A stretch of 64,000 nt of DNA. Source: Pararge aegeria. Taxonomy: Eukaryota > Arthropoda > Insecta > Lepidoptera > Nymphalidae. Shown here piece after piece: positions 53,966-64,000 of this stretch. The notes under the pieces are model-generated. The model saw only the letters and a program-made list of their open reading frames with translations, did not search any database and had not been told where the DNA came from. The stretch's first letter is position 1. Each line of letters begins with the position of its first letter. The stretch is from positions 4,030,001 through 4,094,000 of the forward strand of contig NC_053181.1 of assembly GCF_905163445.1 (NCBI RefSeq). The letters are read 5' to 3'. The translations under genes were made by a program, and so were the position numbers.

Positions 53966-56900
53966 CTGTAAAATTCATAAAAAATGTATCATCAATAAAC
54001 AAGTAAAACCAATAACTATAAACATCTTACTTACTTACCATTTCGTTCAAAAACTAACCATACTGACACTCCATAGATTAAAAATGCAAAATAATAATCA
54101 AACTGGGTTTCTTTTTTAATTTATAATAATAAATCCGAATTCTCTCTATGGATATTATAATATCTTGTTATAAAGGCATATAATAAATGATTATTACGAT
54201 TTTAATGTTGCTTAAACGTGATACCGTGATACAAAATTAATAAACCTCGGAACAAATAGTTGAAAATCAATATCTAAAAAAAACCGCATCAATCAATAGT
54301 TTGTGAAAAAATCTGTATAACTATCACTGTCAAATAAAAATAATACTAATTCGCTAATACACAGTATGGCGATCATAAAGCTGTCATTAATTATTTTTAA
54401 CTTCGGTAATTTCGATATTTAATAATTTTTAACAGGATATTCGATAACGGCGCAACATAACGACAGCATTTCTTTGACCGTTCTAAACTTTCAACTCTTG
54501 TTATGAAATTTGCGTGCAGCACAATTTACTTTATTTTATATGTATTGTCGATCGTTCTTTTTTTTTATGGAGGATATTATCGCAAATTCTTAAATAAAAT
54601 AAAAACAAAATACCGTATGTCAATTTGCAATAATAATTATTTATTGATCACACAAATTGATAAAGGCGAATTGAATCAAGTCCTAAGGAATATATATGTT
54701 TATAAAAATATAATATATATGTCTTAGTGATTATATTATTAATGTGGCCAGCCACCAAACGAGTTACACTAAGAATTATTAAGACAAGGAATCTAACAAT
54801 ACGCCTTTCGAATTTCAACATCACATTTAGTTGTCACACATTTTTTTCTTAGGTTTACATGTCAGTAAAAATTTAAACTCAAATCAGATTCGAGTGTCAC
54901 TATAAATTCCACACCAAAATTTTTCGACCTTATGATTGTTTTCTGACTTTTTTAACTTATTTAAAAAATAAGATCAATAAACCAATTGAAGTATTATAAA
55001 GTTTTTAAAATCAACTAGATACTTTCAATTTTTAAGATACATCTAACATTGACGGTAGACAAAATACGCTATGTCATGTTTGTCAAAGATTACTATATAT
55101 GTCATGTCACACCTTGTTAACACGTATCGTAAAAGAAAAGATTATCGTATTTTCCAAAAAAAATAAAACAATCCTCAAAATGAAACAATTTTTACTGACA
55201 TGCATCAACATCGCTCCTTTATCACATTTTATAACGTAATAATAATAGGTATAATTATAATTCACTAAATTAATTTATTAATGATTCATTTATATTTTTT
55301 TTTCTAATAAACTACAACATGAAAAATTGCTAAACCGTCTAAAATTCTAAATTGAACTAAACGTGGCTTTAGGTACGTTATAAGTATTGTGGTTTTTTTT
55401 CATGCAACCGTTTTACTACATGACAAGTCGTCAAGAATAATGTGTTTTGTTTGTTATAGATAATAAATGTTGATTATCACACGTACAGTATTTGTACGCA
55501 AATTAAAATCGTTTTTGAATATGGAAATACACTAACGTCAAAGAATAATAATTACACACATGAATAAAAAGCGAATTGAAAGAGTAAACCTCTAGGAGTT
55601 AGATTAAGATTTTTAAAGGATTTGAGCTTTAAAACAAGATGGATAGGTTCCATTATAAGACGATATAGTGTTTCGATACACGAAAACGAATCGACTATTT
55701 ATTGTAGGGGTACAGATTTCATACTAAGGGTACCCCGCGTTATTTACGCGAAAGACTAGTGTCAAGAAATATTATCGATATAATATATCGACATATTTTA
55801 AGAACGTATCAAAACTGTCGATTTTTTATCAACGACAATCTGTCATATTGAAAGTGATGTAACTTGTGCAGCCCTAACTCTCTATTTCTTAAACACAATT
55901 AGGGACGCAAAAGTTGAGTACTTGTATGACGAAATTTCCGTCACAAAATGTGTTTCATGCAAAATTAGAATTAATGACATAGAAAATCAGTGTCCAGGTT
56001 GATATTTTATCAGCGTTCAGTGAAATGAATACCATAAAAAATTAAGAGACAGGGGAATTTAGTCTAAGGATTCATAGTCATAAGTGCTTTTTGGAGGAAA
56101 TTACATGAATGTATGCAGCGAGGTTTATCAATCTGCAACCTTATGTATTTATTTTAATTTTGAATGACAGAACTTTGGTACGATATTGTTTGAGCATATA
56201 TTAGCGATGCAATTCGCCTATTAGCATAAATAATGCCTATTAATGTACTACTGCGAGGTCGTTCATAGGAGAGGGTTTTAACTTTAGACCAACCAAGCTG
56301 CATCATTAGACATTAAATATTATCACATATTAAGTGTTAATAACCGGGACCGATAGCTTAACAGACTCACCGAGGCACGCCAATTTCCTATCTCCGAGAA
56401 TTAAAAACACTCTGTACACATTGCAAGATTTTAGTAGAGTAGAGTAAAATGGAACTTATCAACATTGCTTTAAAGCTAAAATTTGTCTAAAACAGATAGT
56501 GCTTTTGGCAGAAAGTTTGCTGAACGTTGTCCAGTAGTTGAGTATTATGCTATGAAGGTGTTGTCGATATGCGGAATGCGCATACGCACGTTTGCAAGCA
56601 TGCAAATACTATACTGAGGGTACTGGAATGCCAGTTACACTTTGCTTTTCTGCACTTCCTAGGTATATAAGGGTACCTTCAATTCAAGAATGAATAGCAT
56701 GTTCTAGGCAAGTACGCTACATCTTTGACGCTACATATGTGTAGACGCTACATAGTATGCTATAAGAGTTCTTAGTGTGACATTTTCTACCTAAGTTTAC
56801 GATACGATCGCGTTAAAGTAAACTACGATTTATATGGAATCAAAAGAGCGCCATCTAATGGCAATACTGTTTACCGATATTGTGCCTAGATGGAATCGAA

Positions 56901-59900
56901 TAGAATAAGTAAACTATGGTAGACCATTTCACACTATGCACCCAGGTGTGACGTGACTATCGATGGTAATTAATGTTGTTTACGTTAATATCGGAAAACA
57001 AGGCAAAACACTAGGTATTCTTATTAAAGTTCAAATTCATAAGCCGAATGTCTAATATTTAATGTTTCGCCTCACAAAAAACTGAGGAAAGTGTTAATCT
57101 GTGATTATATTTGTAGGCGGGGCTGTGACTAAAAAAAAGCCTCGATGATAGAAAGCTTCAAACTTGCTACGGGAAATATATGAAAGTAGATATTTTATTC
57201 TAATAAAAAGGTTTATTTTAGTGATTACTTTTTTTTTAGGATTTTGTTAAAACGGATTATTACCACATAAACAAGTTGAAACAAATCCTAACTTACATAT
57301 AAAGAACCTAACGTCGTCTCACCACACATGTAACGTTATGTAAAAAAAGTAAAACAATTGTCTTTTACAGGGAGGTTTTGGGAAGTAATTTTTTTAAATT
57401 CTAAGTACTATTATCACAAACAATTCATAAATAACTAAATTGCGGCAGCACCGCCGTCGGTGTTGCCGTGTTAATAATTAAAATATAATCTGATGGGAAA
57501 TTGTACAACTACTACTAGGAGATTACAAACATGGCGGATATTAGTAGAATTATGAGCGATAGAACACAAAACATATGTCGTGAGACAGGCTTCAACACGT
57601 TGGCTTCGTTATCAATCTTTACACATATTGCGACGGCGAAGAGATGCTACGTCTTCTACCAGAAAAGATGAATTCGGTTCAAATTGATAAAAAAGCCAAC
57701 GATATACACTCATAGTACATAGATAAAACCGTGCTATTCACATACTTATTTTTAAAACTTCAATCCTTAGATCAACTTTAGAATAACCTTACATCCGAGT
57801 TCACAGACAGCACTATGAAGTATCATAGTACAACGGAACGCACAGTGTAGGTTCTTTGAATAATGTATTACCCACACTAAACAATGCACTGTGAAACTTC
57901 ATATGTACATTCGGCTATTTTGTGAATACGGAATTTAGTTACACGAAAAATATCACAAATAATGAATGCGACAAAATTGTATCCCTAAAGCTGATCGGCG
58001 TTTAAAATTACTGTTTTTTTTTTTTTCTTTTTTGGTTTTAGATAAGAGTAACAGATAACACAAAGGGTTTCAATACTTACACTTAAAATAATTATTAATT
58101 TATTTCATTTAAATAATCCATAATTACTTATTAAAAACGTGTCGCAGATATACAAATAAATATTTCTTAAATCCGTGTCAAATATGTCTAACATTACGCC
58201 AGAGGATTTTCGTCGGAAATATAGTTTAAAATACTACAAAAACGGGGTTCCACAATAAAATGCACATTAGTAAATAAAACAATAATTAATCCCACTTACA
58301 GATAAGGCCGAAACGTATTTAACACACGGGACGGGACACGTGTTGAGTCAAATCAAACTGTAGTATTTTTACCAGTCATTTCTACAAAAGTTGATAGTGA
58401 CGTTCGTTATGATCATGGCATCAGCATATACATGTCCAACTGCTGTGCCATCTCCTAAAATAGTATCTTAGACTCACCACACTGCTTAAATGCGAGTTGG
58501 CGGGCTTAAATATGAAACTCAACTTTAACCTGTGAAGCCCCACCAAAACTACAACTCTAACTCAACATTAACTAGACTGTGAGATTGTGATAACAAAAAA
58601 AACCTGGCTTAGTTTGTTGTGGGCTCTTCATAGACAAGGGCGCGTTTGGAACCCTCCTAGCTTTAATTTTAAGTTAACAAATGCAAATCACTATCACTGA
58701 CATTAGTGTAACATGTCCAATGTGTGAACGCTTCATAAGTGCCTGTGATAAGGTCTACATGAATAAAGCATTTTTGAATTTTGATTCTGTTTTTTACCGT
58801 TAGTATACATATCTTAAGCACAGTGCTTCAAACAAGTACTGGTACCAGCTTTCGTGAAATGCAACTTATTCCTAGATTCAACAAATTTGCGACGTCTCGT
58901 GTGTATAAGTACGTCTCCGCCCTAAATCTTACCTCACCGTCGTCAAATATGACACCACAATAAACCCTGTCCGAAATGTCAAGGTGACAGCTGTCAAAAT
59001 TTAAACAGATATTAAATGAGTTCATTAACTCCTCCAACACAAATATTATGTCGAATAAAGCTTTTTTTATAAAATAAATTATATTTCTTTTTTAAATAAG
59101 TGGGAGGAGTTATTTATCGATCAGAAGTAAACAAATAGATTATGTCATTGATCAATTGGTCCATACAAAATGTCAAAGTAACAGAACTGTCAATCAAAGA
59201 ACAATCACATACAGATTATTAATAAAATATGGTAATAAATACAAAGACCAAAGAATATAAGTAGACGAAACAATATGCACAATATGCATTAACCGAAAAA
59301 AATCTGTACTCGATTTTTTGTCGTATTATAATTAATACTACATGAATGAATTAATAAATGATGCGTAGTCTACGTATTTCCAATATCTTTGAGTATAGAC
59401 AAAAAAAAACAGATAAATACCCATAATGTTTTTCCATACATTTATTTGGAAGTGTCTACTTTGTCAAAGTTAAAATATTTTCCCTTTACTATCTGCTAGT
59501 TTAATAATTTCAAGTGGCTATTACTTACAAATGTATCGAAAAACGTAATACCATACACGTGGGGCATTGTTAATTAAACTTTGGGCGCCATTCGAATATG
59601 CGTCTCGATTTTAATTACCAACTAACCACAGTTGTAAGATAAATTACTATTACAAATTAAGTATATAGCACTCGAAAACTGAAAAGTCAACTAACTGTTA
59701 AGTCCTTTACCTTAAACAATAAATGTCTATTTTTTGACGTTTATTGTATGAAATAAATGCCAAAAAACAATTTACCAAACTAGAGTCCATTTATTTTTAC
59801 CTACACTACTTTTAAGATGACAATATGATTTAAAAATATCAAAAGAAAAGGGTACGTGTTTTCTTAATTACACCATAAAAACTCTTGATATTATTTGTTA

Positions 59901-60089
59901 TTTTTTTTTTTTAGTAATATTGTATTCTCTCATATATTTGGTGCATTAATTACGCTAAAATGGTTACTTTAAGACAGGTAAGAAGAAATGGACTATAAGT
60001 GGCTTAACTTTAAAGTAGCTTCTCCAGTTTTCGTGGGGAGGGTGCATTAAAATAGTCGTGTACGTTTCCCATCAGATAAGGTGGTTGGA
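53966..60089 (-). other. last intron of the carrier gene and 3' UTR of the read-through isoform
   Basis: AT-rich. 56,335-56,390 and 58,470-58,510 are fragments of the third SINE. 56,660-56,720 is a LINE 3' remnant. 56,800-56,890 is the 'agagcgccatctaatggc' repeat. 58,600-58,790 is a plus-strand LINE tail ('ttgttgtgggctcttcatag' to 'aaagcatttttgaattttga'). 57,443-57,469 is a GC-rich imperfect hairpin. An AATAAA (minus) near 59,790 could serve the read-through isoform. No further exon is recognised. Confidence 0.55.
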
Positions 60090-60347
60090 TCAATCGTTAT
60101 TGGTGAATTTCTCCCATATGAGCATAACGAGGCATATATTGGGCGTTACATGGAGGAGGTACGGCGTGAGGCCCTTGTAGAACCCTCGGATGCGTTCATA
60201 CCTCCAGGTCTCGGTGATGCAGTGCCAAGCACCGTTGTAGGTGCGGTGCTGGTCTTGGAGGCGCGCCCTCACCACCTGATAGGGGTACGTCGCCCCCGCT
60301 GCGATCAGTTTGGACACCGCCGCAAATGTAAGGTACTCGATCGACGT
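60090..60347 (-). CDS. SLC25A32: SLC25A32-like carrier, composite exon (repeat 3; read-through C-terminus)
   Basis: The acceptor atttcag/ACG in phase 0 follows the exon at 62,762-62,875. The first 146 bases (60,202-60,347) encode TSIEYLTFAAVSKLIAAGAT, then YPYQVVRARLQDQHRTYNGA and WHCITETW. PYQVVR is the repeat-3 signature in the form typical of SLC25A32, with Gln where most carriers have Asp/Glu. At 60,202 an in-frame donor (AG/gtatga, phase 2) can splice to 53,965. If not spliced, the exon continues YERIRGFYKGLTPYLLHVTP to NND and TGA at 60,090. That read-through end is a second version of the same segment, but Gly of the signature is Arg and the usual Arg in NLIRV is His. The exon is GC-rich compared with its surroundings. 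Both ends look selected rather than random. Confidence 0.9.
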   Translation of the reverse strand, partial: TSIEYLTFAAVSKLIAAGATYPYQVVRARLQDQHRTYNGAWHCITETWRYERIRGFYKGLTPYLLHVTPNICLVMLIWEKFTNND

Positions 60348-60534
60348 CTGAAATCATGGGATTTAACATTTACACCACCGTTCATTAATAGCATATAACT
60401 GTTGGGAGAGGCCTTTAGTCCACAGCTGTTTTACTAATAAGCTACACTACTACTAATAATCAATAGGAACTGATTGAGGAGTTGCAGTGACAAAAGTAAT
60501 TTTATAAATTTAAAATGCACATAAAAGTTAGAAG

Positions 60535-60740
60535 TAAAAATAAACTTGTAGTGCAGTTTACTAGGCTGCATAAAAATAGTAATTCATGTAAGGGTTGTTT
60601 ATCATTTTATAACCAAGTTACCAGATGAAATCCTTGAGATGTCTCTCAATAAGTTCAAAGTTTATATAAAAAGTAAGCTTATAGAAAAATCCTATTATAA
60701 TATTAAGGATTACATGTATGATAAAGAAGCGTGGGTATGA
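60535..60740 (+). repeat. LINE ORF end, plus-strand copy
   Basis: Its codons match the frame at 61,786-62,019 on the other strand (NKLPDEILEMSLNKFKV-like), with a frameshift and a final TGA. Fragmentary. Confidence 0.65.
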
Positions 60741-60850
60741 ATTGCTCTAACTCAACATTATTTATATAAAGCAGTCTTATAAATTTAAAATGCACATAAA
60801 AATGTTTCCTGCTAGATGGCGCTACAGTCGCTATAAGACTTATGTAAGAG

Positions 60851-61266
60851 TATGGAGGGTAGAGGTAAGGAGAGTCATCTGTGTATATGAAAAAGTGTCG
60901 TCAAAATGTATTAAATTAGGATGGCGCCACATTTGCATCAGGGTAACTCTTAAAGAAGCGCCAAATATAAATCTTGTTAGAGTAGGCTTGAAAAATAAAC
61001 AAGGAAGTAAGGTTATATTTACCACAATATTTTGTACAACGTAAGTTGTTGAACTTCTCAATAATTAACTACTTTAGTCGATAATGACATTAAATTTTTT
61101 AACTCGGCATACTTCAATTCATCTACGATTGCTACATTCATACCATACCCTGTGCATCCACCAGCGCCATTGTGGAGGATTTTTGAACTGTTATTTAGCT
61201 CATACACTGGACACTTTTTCAACTTTTCTCCCATATAAGATGACTCTCCTTACCTCTACCCTCCAT
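60851..61266. mobile_element. 416-bp MITE with 29-bp perfect inverted ends and 9-10-bp target duplication
   Basis: Inverted ends 60,852-60,880 and 61,238-61,266 are exact (ATGGAGGGTAGAGGTAAGGA...). Direct repeats TATGTAAGAG flank it at 60,841-60,850 and 61,266-61,275, sharing one base with the right end. A 9-10-bp duplication points to the Mutator-like superfamily. Short frames inside do not encode a transposase. Confidence 0.75.
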
Positions 61267-61302
61267 ATGTAAGAGGCATAGACTTATTGCGGCATCGACG
61301 GT

Positions 61303-61379
61303 AGAGCCGTAGCTTAATTGGTAAAAGCGCTCAGGTCGGAATTGCCAGAAAGTCGCAGATTCAAATCCTGTCGGTTCCA
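61303..61379 (+). tRNA. tRNA-like sequence, probably a pseudogene or SINE head
   Basis: It has an A box 'tagcttaattggtaaaagc' with a four-pair D stem (GCTT/AAGC) and a B box 'agattcaaatcctgt'. The acceptor arm AGAGCCG pairs with CGGTTCC except for one A:C and one G:U, and a 3' A follows. The anticodon stem does not close (CTCAG has no partner) and the T stem has an A:C mismatch, so a functional tRNA is unlikely and no anticodon is assigned. Confidence 0.45.
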
Positions 61380-61534
61380 AAAATTATTATATGTATTTTA
61401 AATACATTAAATTCCTTATGTCACTTCAACACCTCAATCAGTTCCTATAAATTAATAGTAGTAGGTAGAGCTTAGTAGTAGAACAGCGCTTCGTGACGGC
61501 TCCGGGGAAGTAGTACTTCGATGCTTAAAGTCAA

Positions 61535-62025
61535 AGTCAAAAGTCAAAGTCAAGTAGGCCCACAGGTGGCACTTTTGATGCGTACATAAGAATTACACGG
61601 TAGTGAGATGATGGCGATAACTACATTCGTAAACTTAAAACTAAAGCTACGAGGGTTCCAAACGCGTCCCGGTCTAAGAAGAAGCCCACAACAAACTTAG
61701 CCTGGTGTTTTTTTTTTTTTTTGTTATAGCCATCTCACAATGTCATTTTAAATTATTAGACGAGCAACCTGGTTAGAGCAATAATTTACACCCAGGCTTT
61801 TTTATCGTTTACGTAGTCCTTTATACTATAAAAGGACTTTTCTATAAGCTTACGTTTAATACAAACTTTGAACTTTTTAAGAGACATCTCCAAGATGTCA
61901 ATTGGTAGTTTATTGTAGAATTGTATGTAATTTCCTTTAAACGAATTATGAATTTTATGTAACCTAGTATATTGCACTGTAAGTTTATTCTTACTTCTAA
62001 TGTTTATCTCTGCCGCCAAGTAGCA
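61535..62025 (-). pseudogene. LINE 3' end: ORF C-terminus and 3' UTR
   Basis: The minus-strand frame from 62,019 encodes INIRSKNKLTVQYTRLHKIH, ...YIQFYNKLPIDILEMSLKKF and ...KSFYSIKDYVNDKKAW and stops at 61,786. This 'YNKLP...SLKKFK' pattern is the usual extreme C-terminus of insect LINE reverse transcriptases. The 3' untranslated part (61,535-61,720) matches 19,930-20,110 and 58,620-58,790. The 5' part is absent. Confidence 0.75.
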
Positions 62026-62029
62026 TTGT

Positions 62030-62761
62030 TGCTTTCCGGTATAAAGGGCGTGGTTTGGGAACTCTGTTGGACGTTCCTTGCTTTATAGGATGTGTTGCTC
62101 TGTTTTTTTTTCTTTTTTATTATTATTTCAGTAAATTGACTTATAAGTGAGAGACTAAGGCTGATAGGCGTAATTCTAAGCGATTGCCATTATATTATGA
62201 CGTATTTATGAACTTTAATGTTTATATATATATATATGTATTGTGTGCCTGTGTATGTCACTGAACTCGTCCTAGACGGTTGGACCGATTTGAATGAATT
62301 TTTTGGTATGCGTTTGGGTGGCACCCTGGACGGTTTAGATTCACAAAGCTCGACAGATGGCGCTGGAGTCAGCTAGTATTACAATATAAAAAAACATTTG
62401 TTTAGCAGCAGGCATTGATAATTGAAGTCCAAGTGTAGGTAAAAACACTAATACAAATGCATTTTGCTTAAATGCATTTAATTTTATTAATAAACGTATG
62501 TCTGTACCAAGTTCTACGTAAAACAAGTTATTATCATCTGTTATGTGGCTCAATAAGTTGTTAATAATGTTTAGTTTATATGCTGTAAAGTTTTAAAAAG
62601 GTGTTGTAAGCTGCTAAACTGCAAGTAATACATTATTTATTTGTTAAACCTAGGCTAGTCACTAGGATATGAACTGAAATACAATTATTTAATTAATAAA
62701 GATATTTTGAAAACAAATTAACAAACTAATACAAATTATAAAACGACAAAAGGAAACTCAC
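62030..62761. other. carrier intron; Helitron-like fragment
   Basis: 62,225-62,375 has (TA)n followed by 'gacggttggaccgatttgaa' and 'agatggcgctggagtc', Helitron/MITE-like wording. The rest is AT-rich. Confidence 0.45.
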
Positions 62762-62875
62762 CAGTTTAATGTCAATGGGCAGGTTCCTGTACTGGTTGTA
62801 CCTGTTCTTCATCTCCTCGTATGTCATGAACTGCAGGGCGCCGTGCGACACGCCAAACATGCCCGGAATGAAGCC
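62762..62875 (-). CDS. SLC25A32: SLC25A32-like carrier, penultimate shared exon (TM4 region)
   Basis: The exon is 114 bases, phase 0 at both ends (ttgcag/GGC and CTG/gtgagt). It encodes GFIPGMFGVSHGALQFMTYE, then EMKNRYNQYRNLPIDIKL. This is the end of repeat 2: the Gly-Phe-x-Pro-Gly loop after the carrier signature, transmembrane helix 4 with SHGALQF(M)TYE, and the matrix/cytosolic loop before repeat 3. SHGALQFMAYE is diagnostic of the folate/FAD carrier SLC25A32 group rather than of other SLC25 members. It joins 60,347 across a 2,414-bp intron. Upstream exons for repeats 1 and 2 are beyond the right edge of the window. Confidence 0.93.
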
Positions 62876-62954
62876 CTGCAACCAAACAATACTAAATAAT
62901 AATAACGTGTTCAAAGAAGTCAAAGTCAAAACTGTCTTTCCCTACTTCGCTACT

Positions 62955-63400
62955 TAATATTATAAATGTCAATGTAAGTTTGTTTGTTACGCTTTCACGC
63001 AAAAACTACTTAACCGATCCTAATGAAACTGTGTACACATATTCTTGGAAGTGTTAGAAGTAATAAAGGATACTTTTTATCCCGACATTAAGCTCGGTAA
63101 TCTCCTCAAAGCTAAAGCTCCTTTGGGAGAGGGAATGAAAGTGTTTGACGATTTTACACCATAACTCCGACAAATTATAACCGATTTAAATTTTTTTTTT
63201 GTACTATAGATAGTTAGGATAGGTTATAATATGTGTTTAATTTTGCTTTATGTAGATCTGATGAATGTGGTCAGAGATAGAGGACAGAACCCCTCAGCGG
63301 ACAGCAGCAAACTGGCTTAGCGATACTGAATACTCATCGATCTCGAATTGAATGACACATCAAAAAACAAAATCAAACGCAGACGAAGTCGCGGGCAATA
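62955..63400 (+). mobile_element. non-autonomous Helitron-like element
   Basis: Starts 'ttaatattataaatgtcaat', has 'cacgcaaaaactacttaacc', 'tactttttatcccgacatta' and 'cctttgggagagggaat', and ends 'aacgcagacgaagtcgcggg' + 'caatagatag'. It is a common lepidopteran repeat; the terminal CTAGT is mutated here. Confidence 0.65.
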
Positions 63401-64000
63401 GATAGTCTTCATATACATATATGTTTATCGTCTATGTTTATTCTATTATTTATTTATATATATTTATTATGTTTATTCTATCATATATGTTTATTCTATT
63501 CCATGCATATAACCAGTGGCATGCACTTTATAAGAACACCTTAAAATTTCTATATTTTTTTTTAACCAAAGAGGAGGTTCTCAATTCGTCTGAATCTTTT
63601 TTTTTGTATGTATGTTTTTTTTTATGCTTACTCGGTCGAGCTGTTATTAAAAATTAACAATAATGAAACCCAAGATAGCAATCTTTTTTTTGCTTTTTAG
63701 TTCCTGGGCGTATGTTGAAGTCAGTTTTTTTTTTAATTAAAAAATAATTTATATATTATTAAAGTAACAAAAGTGTCGGAACAAACAGAAAAATCTTGCT
63801 CTGTGAAACGCAAAACAAATCTGGATCGCAGAAACCGTAATTTTTTTCGGGATAAAAGGCATATGGCATTTTTGCTATCCCAGACTTTAATCTGTGTGCT
63901 AATAGGATAATAATAATAATAATAATAATAACCTATCCTAATCTTTCATCCAGATCTTTTGCATTTATAATTTGAGTATATATATCGGCTGTATTCATTG
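63401..64000. other. no gene seen
   Basis: AT-rich; a 'cagtggcatgcac' element end at 63,513; (TAA)n at 63,908-63,931; 'tttttatcc'-type repeat wording near 63,850. Confidence 0.5.

Noticed and set aside
54503..54727. 74-codon plus-strand frame with a hydrophobic, signal-peptide-like start
   Set aside because: It is in very AT-rich intron, antisense to the carrier gene, with low-complexity Ile/Tyr/Asn content and no domain; chance is more likely.
57531..57671. 46-codon plus-strand frame starting ATGGCGGATATT
   Set aside because: The start context is good, but there is no homology I recognise, no splice context, and it lies antisense in an intron near repeats.

Overview
This is a eukaryotic nuclear window, almost certainly from a lepidopteran insect (a nymphalid-like butterfly is possible, low confidence). 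It is AT-rich. Coding exons are small and have consensus GT/AG junctions. Most of the sequence is intron and intergenic DNA full of interspersed repeats typical of moth and butterfly genomes: two abundant tRNA-derived SINE families (called SINE-A and SINE-B here), a third SINE, 3' tails of several LINEs, Helitron-like ends, MITEs and one intact PIF/Harbinger transposon. Only two host genes are supported, both on the minus strand and both continuing beyond the window.

Host gene 1 (937-48,498, minus) is Rab32 (fly lightoid), a small GTPase of lysosome-related organelles and pigment granules. Two core exons (4,584-4,797 and 937-1,118) carry the P-loop, the switch I sequence typical of Rab32/38, the WDIAGQE switch II and most of the fold. 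The C-terminal exon lies to the left of the window. Upstream there are five candidate alternative first exons (29,773-29,862; 29,924-30,895; 39,548-39,595; 43,953-44,081; 48,361-48,498). Each starts with an ATG and ends at a phase-0 donor, matching the phase-0 acceptor of the first core exon. They would give N-termini of 30, 324, 16, 43 and 46 residues. The 324-residue one sits in a CpG-rich block.

Host gene 2 (53,818-62,875, minus) is the 3' part of an SLC25A32-like mitochondrial folate/FAD carrier. Its terminal exon is composite. Read through, it gives one carrier C-terminus. Spliced at an internal donor to an exon 6.2 kb further on, it gives a second, homologous but more canonical C-terminus.

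Mobile DNA: 7,986-11,029 is a complete PIF/Harbinger element with perfect 24-bp ends, TAA target duplications, and intact two-exon transposase and MADF-type genes interlocked on opposite strands. It sits inside an older repeat. Other items are a 17-copy 65-bp satellite (26,786-27,872) with a dimeric higher-order pattern, a long fold-back (6,799-7,161), several MITEs, a 5'-truncated LINE with its poly(A) tail, and several very short, perfect inverted repeats. One of those falls just past the stop codon of the carrier gene.

Layout: 1-5 kb Rab32 core exons among repeats; 5-7.8 kb LINE, fold-back, SINE; 8-11 kb Harbinger; 11-29.7 kb Rab32 intron with repeats and satellite; 29.7-31 kb CpG-rich first exons; 31-48.5 kb repeats with three further candidate first exons; 48.5-53.8 kb intergenic; 53.8-62.9 kb carrier gene with a repeat-rich last intron; 62.9-64 kb further intron or upstream sequence.
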